Below are positions 7,449 to 13,280 of a stretch of DNA of 17,958 bases, one piece after another (the stretch's first letter is position 1; every line of letters starts with the position of its first letter). The notes under the pieces are model-generated. The model did not search any database, had not been told where the DNA came from, and saw only the letters and a program-made list of their open reading frames with translations. The stretch covers positions 1-17,958 of the forward strand of contig DATCDN010000051.1 in assembly GCA_036510675.1 (NCBI GenBank), given 5' to 3'. The stretch comes from JAATGI01 sp036510675. GTDB lineage: Bacteria > Pseudomonadota > Alphaproteobacteria > ATCC43930 > CGMCC-115725. The position numbers and the translations under genes were made by a program.

Positions 7449-8186
7449 ATGATCGAACGCAACATCGAGATTCCGTCGCGCAACGGCCCGATCCCGACCT
7501 TCGCGGTGTGCCCGGACGGGACGGGCGCCTATCCCGGCATCGTCCTTTACATGGATGCGCCGGGGATTCGCGAAGAGCTGCACAATCTGGCGCGCCGTAT
7601 CGCCAAGAACGGCTATTTCGTCGTGCTGCCCGACATGTATTACCGGCTAGGCATGCTGCGCTTCAACATGTCGGCGGCTAACCGCAGCGACGCGCGGATG
7701 ACCACCATGTTCGCCGCGATGAACTCGCTGACCAACGCGCTGGTTATGGAAGACACGGCGGCGTGGATCGGCTGGCTCGACGCGCAGGAGAAGGTGAAGA
7801 ACGGCCCGCTCGGCTGCGTCGGCTATTGCATGAGCGGGCGCTATGTCACGACCGCGGCGGCGCGCTTCGCCAATCGCTTCGCCGCGTCGGCGTCGCTCTA
7901 TGGCGTCGGTATCGTCACCGGCGACGAAGATTCGCCGCACAAACTGGTGCCCAAGATCAAGGGCGAGATGTATTTCGGTTTCGCCGAGCATGACGCGCAT
8001 GTCCCGGCGACGGTGGCGCCGGCGCTGACGGACGCGCTCAAGACCGCCAAGGTCAAGCACACGCTGGAAATCCTGCCCGGCTCCCAGCACGGTTATCAAT
8101 TCCCCGAGCGCGAGGTCTATGACACCGACGCGTCGGAACATTCATGGGAAAAGATTTTCGCGATGTGGGAACGGAACCTGAAATAG
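7449..8186 (+). CDS. Dienelactone hydrolase family protein
   Basis: The 245-residue alpha/beta hydrolase carries the dienelactone hydrolase triad: C127 in GYCMSGRY (nucleophile elbow G-x-C-x-G), D182 in AEHDAHVP, and H214 in GSQHGYQFPE. Family members hydrolyse lactones such as dienelactone in chloroaromatic degradation, but many act on other esters or thioesters. The ATG at 7449 was chosen because GGGAAGG lies about nine bases upstream and the family domain starts at MIERNIEIPS. The longer frame from 7359 would overlap the divergent promoter. The insert around MYYRLGMLRFNMSAANRSD, after the first strands, is typical of the broader DLH group rather than of classical ClcD. It is cytoplasmic; no signal peptide is seen. 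Confidence 0.85.
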   Translation: MIERNIEIPSRNGPIPTFAVCPDGTGAYPGIVLYMDAPGIREELHNLARRIAKNGYFVVLPDMYYRLGMLRFNMSAANRSDARMTTMFAAMNSLTNALVMEDTAAWIGWLDAQEKVKNGPLGCVGYCMSGRYVTTAAARFANRFAASASLYGVGIVTGDEDSPHKLVPKIKGEMYFGFAEHDAHVPATVAPALTDALKTAKVKHTLEILPGSQHGYQFPEREVYDTDASEHSWEKIFAMWERNLK

Positions 8187-8193
8187 CCCTTTT

Positions 8194-8257
8194 CTCCTTG
8201 CCGGCGTAGGCCGACATCCATGGCGGGCATGGACTCCGGCTTTCGCCGGAGAGGCGC
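8194..8257. repeat. Interspersed repeat family A, copy 1
   Basis: A 64-base element with CCGGCGTAGGCCG, ATCCATGG, ATGGACTCCGGC and TTTCGCCGGAGAGGCGC begins 7 bases after the dienelactone hydrolase stop. A near-identical element of exactly the same length is at 14676-14739, and a diverged one is at about 8761-8830. ACTCCGGCTTTCGCCGGAG near its end forms a hairpin that could act at the gene's 3' end. Confidence 0.75.
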
Positions 8258-8314
8258 GTTGGGTGGGTCAGAACGACCTTCGTGTCTTCGGCGGGCTCCA
8301 ATGTGAATCAGCAT

Positions 8315-8455
8315 CTAAGGCTGGGCCGGAGGCGGCGCCGTCATCCGGTCGGGGCCGGTGCCAGGTCGCGGCGACGGCTCACGCGGATTGTCGCGCTCGC
8401 TCTTGGGCGGCGGCGCGGCGGTCGGCCCGGTAACGACATCGAAATCATGCGACAT
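8315..8455 (-). CDS. Hypothetical proline-rich small protein (46 aa)
   Basis: This is a 46-codon ORF beginning MSHDFDVVTGP and ending MTAPPPAQP. It is rich in Pro (14 of 46) and charged residues in the second half, with no transmembrane segment or signal. AGAGGA lies about nine bases upstream of ATG, a reasonable ribosome-binding site. It is the first ORF after the aromatic leader peptide and hairpin at 8523-8630, so it is the apparent target of that attenuator. I do not recognise the protein. The composition suggests it is disordered. It could be an artefact of GC-rich DNA, but the ribosome-binding site and the position behind a promoter favour a real gene. Confidence 0.5.
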   Translation of the reverse strand: MSHDFDVVTGPTAAPPPKSERDNPREPSPRPGTGPDRMTAPPPAQP

Positions 8456-8522
8456 GCGTAAGTTCCTCTCGATGAGAGGCCGCTCGGCAAGGACGGATTT
8501 TCGTTGGATGCTGAAAACACGA

Positions 8523-8546
8523 AAGCCGCCTCGGATCGGGCGGCTT
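8523..8546 (-). terminator. Attenuator-like terminator hairpin
   Basis: Read on the minus strand, AAGCCGCC and GGCGGCTT form a perfect 8-bp stem with an 8-base loop, followed by TCGTGTTTT, an imperfect T-rich tract. It lies 24 bases after the stop of the aromatic leader ORF. GGCGGC at the end of that ORF (8580-8575) can pair with the GCCGCC of the 5' arm, giving a mutually exclusive antiterminator. Confidence 0.55.
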
Positions 8547-8570
8547 CGGGTTTGCGACGAATGCGCGTGC

Positions 8571-8630
8571 CTAGGCCGCCGGGCGGAACCAGCGATACCA
8601 AAAGCTAAAATAGATCGAGCGCGTCGTCAT
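8571..8630 (-). CDS. Aromatic-rich attenuation leader peptide (19 aa)
   Basis: The ORF encodes MTTRSIYFSFWYRWFRPAA, in which seven of 19 residues are aromatic (three Phe, two Tyr, two Trp), clustered at positions 7-15. There is no Shine-Dalgarno. The ATG lies exactly seven bases after a TATAAT, so transcription should start at or next to the A of the ATG, giving a leaderless ORF. It is followed by a terminator hairpin and then a small gene. This is the layout of amino-acid attenuation leaders such as trpL; the rhizobial trpL is also leaderless, to my knowledge. Stalling at Phe, Tyr or Trp codons would leave GGCGGC free to form an antiterminator. I do not recognise this exact leader. Confidence 0.6.
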   Translation of the reverse strand: MTTRSIYFSFWYRWFRPAA

Positions 8631-8637
8631 GCGGCGG

Positions 8638-8665
8638 ATTATAGCGGGCGCATCGCGGAACACAA
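8638..8665 (-). promoter_or_regulatory. Promoter of the aromatic leader transcript
   Basis: On the minus strand, TATAAT (8643-8638) is a perfect -10 box. TTGTGT (8665-8660) lies 16 bases upstream as a moderate -35 box and overlaps the end of the T-tract of the preceding terminator. The predicted start is at about 8630, the first base of the leader ATG. Confidence 0.6.
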
Positions 8666-8705
8666 AAAAATTCGTGCGTCCCCGGCTTTCGCCCGGGGGC
8701 GCACG
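8664..8705 (-). terminator. Intrinsic terminator of the binding-protein operon
   Basis: Read on the minus strand, CGTGCGCCCCCGGGC pairs with the complementary GCCGGGGACGCACG, giving a stem of about 13 bp with one G-T wobble and a 7-base loop. AATTTTTTTG follows directly. It is placed to end transcripts reading leftward from the substrate-binding-protein gene at 8948-10144, about 240 bases downstream of its stop. Confidence 0.75.
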
Positions 8706-8729
8706 ATGGCGACGCAACGAAAAACTTTT

Positions 8730-8871
8730 GAACCGCCAAGGCGCCAAGTTAGAACACTAATTCCCGTCCCGGCGCAGGCCGGGATCCATGGTGCAGCGGC
8801 TCGATGGACCCAGACTTTCGTCGGGGCGGGGCCGCGGATTGTAACTTGGCGCCTTGGCGCCTTGGCGGTTC
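8730..8871. repeat. Nested repeat: inverted arms enclosing a family-A-like element
   Basis: GAACCGCCAAGGCGCCAAGT (8730-8749, continuing TA) reappears in inverse orientation as TAACTTGGCGCC...TTGGCGGTTC (8842-8871). The right arm contains an extra 8-base GCCTTGGC unit. The 90 bases between the arms are mostly the family-A-like repeat. It resembles a small composite palindromic mobile repeat. It contains no gene and lies downstream of the binding-protein gene. Confidence 0.65.
8761..8830. repeat. Interspersed repeat family A, diverged copy
   Basis: CCCGGCGCAGGCCGGGATCC, ATGG, GATGGACCCAGACTTTCGTC and GGGGCGGG follow the order of the 64-base element at 8194-8257 and 14676-14739, but with several substitutions and a few extra bases. 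It has its own terminal symmetry and sits inside the inverted arms 8730-8751 and 8842-8871. Confidence 0.5.
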
Positions 8872-8947
8872 AGGCTTTTGTTTCCATGCCACCCCACTCT
8901 GTCACCCCGTGCGCCTGACCCACGGTTTCGGGGGGTATCGCTGGAAT

Positions 8948-10144
8948 TCAATGGTGCGCCCCCTCCGGGTGCAGTTCCTTCCATTGGTCCTTCACCGCGG
9001 GATAGGTGAACAGCACCTTGTTGCGCAGCGCGCCGCCGACCTTTTCGACCTGGAGGATATAGACGTTCTGAATGAGGTCGCGCGTCTTCGGGTCGATCTC
9101 GATCGGGCCGCGCGGGCTGTCCCATTGATAGCCCCTGGCGCTGGCTATCGCCTTATCGCCGTCGCGCTTGCCGTCGGTCGCCGCGATCATGTGGAACACC
9201 AGCGCGATGCCGTCATAGGCCTCGACCGTCGCGATATTCGGGAAATCATGCGCCTCGTGGAATTTATCGCGGATCGCGGTGACGAAGGCGTGATTGAGCG
9301 GCGTATCCAGCAAATAGGTGTAGGTGCGCGCGGAGTAGAGGCCGATGCCGCCATCGCCGATATTCGGCAGATTCTGCTCCTCGGTCTCGCCGCCGCCCGC
9401 CCAATAGGCGACGCCCTTTTCGCGCAGGCCGCTGTTGACATAGGTCTTGACCAGCGATTGCGACATCGGCCCGCCGGGATTGGAGGTGAACAGCGTATCC
9501 GGCGCGCCATCCTTCACCCGCTGGATGTAACTGGAATAATCATAGGTGCCGAGCGGCGCCTTGATGATGTCGGCGATCTTGCCGCCCGCCGCCACGAATG
9601 CCGTCTGGATGGCGTCGATCGAATCGAGACCCGGCGCGTAATCGGCGACGATGATGGTGGCGCGCTTCGCCCCCATCTTCGCGGCATATTGCGCGGCGGG
9701 CACGCCGACCTCCCATTGGGTGAAGCCGGTGCGCAGGAAATAGGGCGATTTGCGCACCACCACGGAACTCGCCGAATTGAAGATCACGAACGGGATCTTG
9801 GCCTCGGTGATGACATCGGCGACGGCGAAGACGGTCGGCGTGAAATCCAGCCCCGCGAGATATTGCACGCCATCGCGGACGATCAGTTCCTGCGCCAGTT
9901 GCTTGGCCCGCGCCGGATTGTTGCCGCCATCGTCGCGATAGACGATGGTGACGTGATGCCCGCCGGCCAGGGCATTGTGCTGGGCGACATAGAGATCGAC
10001 GCCCTCTTGGAAGCGGTGCCCCCAATCGGCATAGGGACCGGTGAAGGAGCCGATCACCCCGATCTTGATGTCGTCGGCGTGGGCTTGGATCGCGGCGGCG
10101 AACAAGATCATCGCCGCCAAAGAGAGTCGGCCCATCATCTTCAT
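8948..10144 (-). CDS. ABC transporter substrate-binding protein, LivK type
   Basis: This 398-residue periplasmic protein has a signal peptide (MKMMGRLSLAAMILFAAAIQ, then AHA|DD, cleavage after A23). The mature start DDIKIGVIGSFTGPYADWG is typical of the type I periplasmic binding fold used by branched-chain amino acid transporters (Peripla_BP_6). Later landmarks are DDGGNNPARAKQLAQELI, VFAVADVITEAKIPFVIFN and ATVEAYDGIALVFHMI. GGAGGG precedes ATG by seven bases. It follows the MetE-like gene after 60 bases on the same strand, so they are probably one operon. No permease or ATPase gene is present in the window, so it is an orphan or its transporter lies elsewhere. Close relatives of this fold bind aromatic acids as well as amino acids (for example CouP), so the ligand is open. 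Confidence 0.88.
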   Translation of the reverse strand: MKMMGRLSLAAMILFAAAIQAHADDIKIGVIGSFTGPYADWGHRFQEGVDLYVAQHNALAGGHHVTIVYRDDGGNNPARAKQLAQELIVRDGVQYLAGLDFTPTVFAVADVITEAKIPFVIFNSASSVVVRKSPYFLRTGFTQWEVGVPAAQYAAKMGAKRATIIVADYAPGLDSIDAIQTAFVAAGGKIADIIKAPLGTYDYSSYIQRVKDGAPDTLFTSNPGGPMSQSLVKTYVNSGLREKGVAYWAGGGETEEQNLPNIGDGGIGLYSARTYTYLLDTPLNHAFVTAIRDKFHEAHDFPNIATVEAYDGIALVFHMIAATDGKRDGDKAIASARGYQWDSPRGPIEIDPKTRDLIQNVYILQVEKVGGALRNKVLFTYPAVKDQWKELHPEGAHH

Positions 10145-10170
10145 CTCTCGCTCCCTCCATATTTTATTTG

Positions 10171-10200
10171 TCCCTCTCCGCCCAATGGGCGCAGAGGGGA
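10171..10200. repeat. Palindromic repeat between MetE-like and binding-protein genes
   Basis: CCCTCTCCGCCC and GGGCGCAGAGGG pair at 11 of 12 positions around AAT. It shares its sequence with the element at 11522-11547 and with the outer parts of the larger repeats at 14528-14663 and 14779-14913. With no T-run after it on the minus strand, it is more likely an intercistronic REP-like hairpin than a terminator. Confidence 0.7.
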
Positions 10201-10204
10201 AATT

Positions 10205-11389
10205 TCACCACAATTGCTTCGTCGCGATGCGCGCGCCCTCGACCAGGGCCTCGAGCTTGGCCCAGGCGATGCTGCCATGCTTGACGCGGGTGCCGATGCC
10301 GCAATCGCTGCCGCCGGCGACATTCTCGCGCCCGACCAGCTTGGCATAGCGCACCAGGCGCTGGGCCACCAGTTCGGGATGCTCGATGAAGTCGGTGGCG
10401 TGGCCGATGACGCCGGGGATCAGCACCGAATCCTTTGGCGGCTTAATGTGCTCGAACACTTGCCACTCATGCTCATGCGCCGGGTTCGACGCCTCGATCG
10501 AATAGCTCTGCGCCGGCACCGAGAAGATCAAATCGGCGATCTCCTTCAGCGGGATGTCCGCCTGATGCGGACCGTGAAAGCTGCCCCAGCAGACATGCAG
10601 CCGCACCTGCTCCTTCGGGATGCCGTGCAGCGCGTGTTTCAACGCGTCGATGCGCAGGCCGGCATAGTTGCGGTACTCGGCAACCGACATCTCGGGATAG
10701 ATCAGCCAGCCATCCGGCAGGTCGGGATCGTCAAGCTGAAGCGTCAGGCCGGCATCGGTGATCGCCTTGTATTCGACGCGCAGCGCGTTGGCCGCCGCCT
10801 CGAGATAGTCGGCGTCGCTCTTGTAATAGACATTGCGCAGCGCGTGCTCCAGCGTGCCCGGCGTATTGGCCGGCAGGAACGCGTCCTCGACCTTCACGGC
10901 GCCGACCGCCGCCTTGAAATTGTCGATGTCGCGCTTCAGCGCGGCGTGGCCGACATAGGTGAGCGGCCCGGTGCACAGCGACACGGTCTTGGGCGGTCCG
11001 GCGCTGGCGAAGCCGCCATGTCCCTCGGCGAAATAGGCGCCGAATTTCTTGGCGTCGCGCATCGCGATGGATAGCGGCACCGGCATGCCGGGCTTCCAAT
11101 CGACATCCTCGAACCCGGAGATGCGCTCGAAACAATAATGTTGGAACGTGATCTTGCTGAGCTCGCCATCATTGACGCTGTCGATGCCGATCTCGGCCTG
11201 ATGCTTCACCGTCGCCGCGACTTCCTCGCGCAGGCGCCGCTCATAGGTGACGTCATCGACCTCGATCGGCTGTTGCGGGCGCCAAGCGGTCTGATGCACG
11301 GCCTTGGCCGCGACCATCTGGGCGAGGTCCGGCGCCTTCGGCAAGGTGCCGGCATGCGTCGTGCGGATGCGATCGGTCGAACGTATCAT
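10205..11389 (-). CDS. MetE-like (cobalamin-independent methionine synthase C-domain family) protein
   Basis: This 394-residue protein is equivalent to only the C-terminal half of MetE. All four zinc ligands are recognisable: H265 and C267 in RLHVCWG, E299 in YSIEAS, and C363 in GGSDCGIGT. The N-terminus MIRSTDRIRTTHAGTLP carries the early His typical of the barrel, and DDPDLPDGW around 220-228 lies in the substrate region. The family transfers methyl or alkyl groups to thiols; members include core methionine synthases and epoxyalkane:coenzyme M transferases. It is not a full-length MetE (about 750 residues), so housekeeping methionine synthesis is not assured. GGGAGGA lies eight bases before the ATG at 11389; the longer frame to 11854 overlaps the divergent dehydratase and was rejected. 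It is operonic with the downstream binding protein. The acceptor thiol and methyl donor are unknown. Confidence 0.85.
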   Translation of the reverse strand: MIRSTDRIRTTHAGTLPKAPDLAQMVAAKAVHQTAWRPQQPIEVDDVTYERRLREEVAATVKHQAEIGIDSVNDGELSKITFQHYCFERISGFEDVDWKPGMPVPLSIAMRDAKKFGAYFAEGHGGFASAGPPKTVSLCTGPLTYVGHAALKRDIDNFKAAVGAVKVEDAFLPANTPGTLEHALRNVYYKSDADYLEAAANALRVEYKAITDAGLTLQLDDPDLPDGWLIYPEMSVAEYRNYAGLRIDALKHALHGIPKEQVRLHVCWGSFHGPHQADIPLKEIADLIFSVPAQSYSIEASNPAHEHEWQVFEHIKPPKDSVLIPGVIGHATDFIEHPELVAQRLVRYAKLVGRENVAGGSDCGIGTRVKHGSIAWAKLEALVEGARIATKQLW

Positions 11390-11423
11390 TTTCTTATCCT
11401 CCCAAGCCCACCATGAACCAAAA

Positions 11424-11429
11424 ATCATA
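11424..11429 (-). promoter_or_regulatory. Candidate -10 box for the MetE-like operon
   Basis: On the minus strand, TATGAT matches TATAAT at five of six positions and would give a 5' leader of about 30 bases before the start at 11389. No good -35 box is seen 16-18 bases upstream, so the call is weak. Confidence 0.3.
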
Positions 11430-11509
11430 CCCGAATGATGAACTGATACACCAGCAATCCGGCGCTTCGTTTGGGCATGGCGATATTGTATCTCTCTCCT
11501 TGGGCAAAT

Positions 11510-11520
11510 GTGATTATCAC
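11510..11520. promoter_or_regulatory. Short dyad in the divergent MetE-like / dehydratase region
   Basis: GTGAT-T-ATCAC is a perfect 5-base dyad about 50 bases before the dehydratase start. It immediately precedes the palindromic repeat at 11522-11547. It may be an operator; the short length makes chance occurrence quite possible. Confidence 0.25.
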
Positions 11521-11521
11521 G

Positions 11522-11547
11522 CCCTCTCCCCCAATGGGCGGAGAGGG
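11522..11547. repeat. Palindromic repeat before the dehydratase gene
   Basis: CCCTCTCCCCC and GGGCGGAGAGGG form an imperfect hairpin around AAT. It is the same unit as 10171-10200 and as the borders of the larger repeats near 14.5-14.9 kb. It lies within the probable 5' untranslated region of the dehydratase gene. Confidence 0.65.
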
Positions 11548-11570
11548 ACAACAAGTGACGGGAGGCCGCG

Positions 11571-13280
11571 ATGCCGGAAGCCACGAAGAATTTCAAGCTG
11601 CGCAGCAATTTCGAGCCGGGCTCGTTTCGCGAGGCGGTGCGGCGGGCACAATGGAAGGCGCTGGGCATCTCCGACGAAGACATGCTGAAGCCCAAGATCG
11701 CGGTGGTGAACACCTCGTCGGAGCTGGCGATCTGCTTCGCGCATCTCGATGGCGTCGCCAAGGTGGTGAAAGACGCGGTGCGCGCCGCCGGCGGCCTGCC
11801 CTTTGAGATTCGCACCGCGGCGCCCTCCGACTTCATCATCGGGCGCGGCGGCAAGGGCGGCGGCGGCGGCTATATCCTGCCGAGCCGCGATCTGATCGTG
11901 AACGATATCGAGATCGCGGTCGAAGGCGCGCAGCTCGACGGCATGGTGTGCCTCTCCTCCTGCGACAAGACCCCGCCGGCGCACATGATGGCGGCGGGGC
12001 GGTTCAACATCCCCACTATCCTCGTGGTGTGCGGCTATCAGCCCTCGGGCGAGGTGGACGGCCATCATGTCGATATCGAGGAAGTGTTTTTCGGCTCGGT
12101 TCAGGCCGGCTTCGGCAAGCTGAGCCAGGAACAATTGCGCGCGATGAGCGACAACGCCATCAAGGGGCCGGGCGTGTGCTCCGGCATGGCGACCGCGAAT
12201 TCGATGCATGTGGTGTGCGAGGCGCTGGGCATGTCGCTGCCCGGCTCGGCGCCGGTGCTGGCCAACAGCGAGAAGATGTTTCAGCAGGCGCGCGATGCCG
12301 GCGCGCGCATCGTCGATATGGTGCTGGAGGATTTGAAGCCGCGCGATGTGATGACGGCAGGCGCCTTCCACAACGCCGCGGCCGCCGTCCTCGCCGTCTC
12401 CGGCTCGATCAATTGCATCAAGCATCTCCAAGCGATCGCGGTGGAATCGGGCCTCGACATCAATGTCTTCCAGATGTTCAACGATCTCGGCGGCAAGATC
12501 CCGGTATTGGGCGCGGTGCGCCCCAACGGCGACGAATCGATCGAGAATTTCGAGGCGGCGGGCGGCTGTCGCGCGCTGATGAAACAGTTGGAGCCGCTGC
12601 TCGACACCACCGCGATGACCTGTACCGGCAAGAGCGTGGCGGCGAATCTCGCCGGCGTGACGGTGGCGAACCCCGAGGTGATCCGGCCGACCGATCGCGC
12701 CTTCTCGAACGAGGCGCCGATCACCATTCTGCGCGGCTCGCTGGCGCCCGAAAGCGCGATCTGCAAGCTGGGTCTGCGCGGTCCGGGCCGGGTCTCGACC
12801 TTCGATGGGCCGGCGATCGTGTTCGACAACGGCCCCGACGCCATCGCCGCGATTCAGCGCGGCGAGATCAAGGAAGGCCAGGCGCTGATCGTGCGCGGCA
12901 TGGGACCGAAGGGCGGGCCGGGCATGGCGGGGCCGGCCTCGCTGGTGGTGTTCGCCGTCGATGCCGCCGGGCTTCAGAACAAGATCGCCTTCATCAGTGA
13001 CGGCCAGCTATCGGGCCTGTGCAATAAGGGCCTGACGGTGGCCGAGGTGTCGCCCGAGTCGGCGATCGGCGGGCCGCTGGGCCTGGTGCGGACCGGCGAC
13101 CGCATCGTCATCGATGTCGATAAGCGGATTCTCGACCTCGATGTGCCGGCGGCGGAATTGGCCGCGCGCCGCGCCGCGCTGGGCGAGATCAAACTGCCCC
13201 ATACCGGCGGCTGGCTCGGCATCTATCAACGCAGCGTCCAGCCGATGTCCACCGGCGCGGTGCTGGTGGATAAAGCCTGA
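11571..13280 (+). CDS. IlvD/Edd family dehydratase (Fe-S)
   Basis: The 569-residue protein has the three cysteines that bind the Fe-S cluster in this family: C55 (ELAICFAHL), C131 (SSCDKTPPAHMMAAG) and C203 (GVCSGMATAN). Their spacing matches DHAD and sugar-acid dehydratases. K133, next to C131, corresponds to the carbamylated Mg-binding lysine. The C-terminal FISDGQLSGL and VAEVSPES segments are the other family signatures; the usual SDGRxSG has Q here. It would dehydrate a 2,3-dihydroxy acid, either the branched-chain precursor (IlvD) or an aldonic acid. GGGAGG lies five bases before ATG. CDKTPPAHM instead of CDKTTPA.. and the poly-Gly stretch at 91-100 make it atypical for housekeeping IlvD, so I favour a paralogue of unknown substrate. 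It is divergent from the MetE-like operon. Confidence 0.86.
   Translation: MPEATKNFKLRSNFEPGSFREAVRRAQWKALGISDEDMLKPKIAVVNTSSELAICFAHLDGVAKVVKDAVRAAGGLPFEIRTAAPSDFIIGRGGKGGGGGYILPSRDLIVNDIEIAVEGAQLDGMVCLSSCDKTPPAHMMAAGRFNIPTILVVCGYQPSGEVDGHHVDIEEVFFGSVQAGFGKLSQEQLRAMSDNAIKGPGVCSGMATANSMHVVCEALGMSLPGSAPVLANSEKMFQQARDAGARIVDMVLEDLKPRDVMTAGAFHNAAAAVLAVSGSINCIKHLQAIAVESGLDINVFQMFNDLGGKIPVLGAVRPNGDESIENFEAAGGCRALMKQLEPLLDTTAMTCTGKSVAANLAGVTVANPEVIRPTDRAFSNEAPITILRGSLAPESAICKLGLRGPGRVSTFDGPAIVFDNGPDAIAAIQRGEIKEGQALIVRGMGPKGGPGMAGPASLVVFAVDAAGLQNKIAFISDGQLSGLCNKGLTVAEVSPESAIGGPLGLVRTGDRIVIDVDKRILDLDVPAAELAARRAALGEIKLPHTGGWLGIYQRSVQPMSTGAVLVDKA

Noticed and set aside
8571..8630. tRNA or riboswitch in the 8.5-8.7 kb gap
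   Set aside because: No cloverleaf or CCA-proximal arm, and no known riboswitch core was recognised. The ORF-hairpin layout fits an attenuator better.
8804..11074. 756-codon plus-strand frame opposite the binding protein and MetE-like gene
   Set aside because: Antisense shadow running through repeats and two good minus-strand genes; no domain features.
11390..11854. N-terminal extension of the MetE-like ORF
   Set aside because: It overlaps the divergent dehydratase gene and its promoter and shows no family similarity; the start at 11389 has a strong ribosome-binding site.
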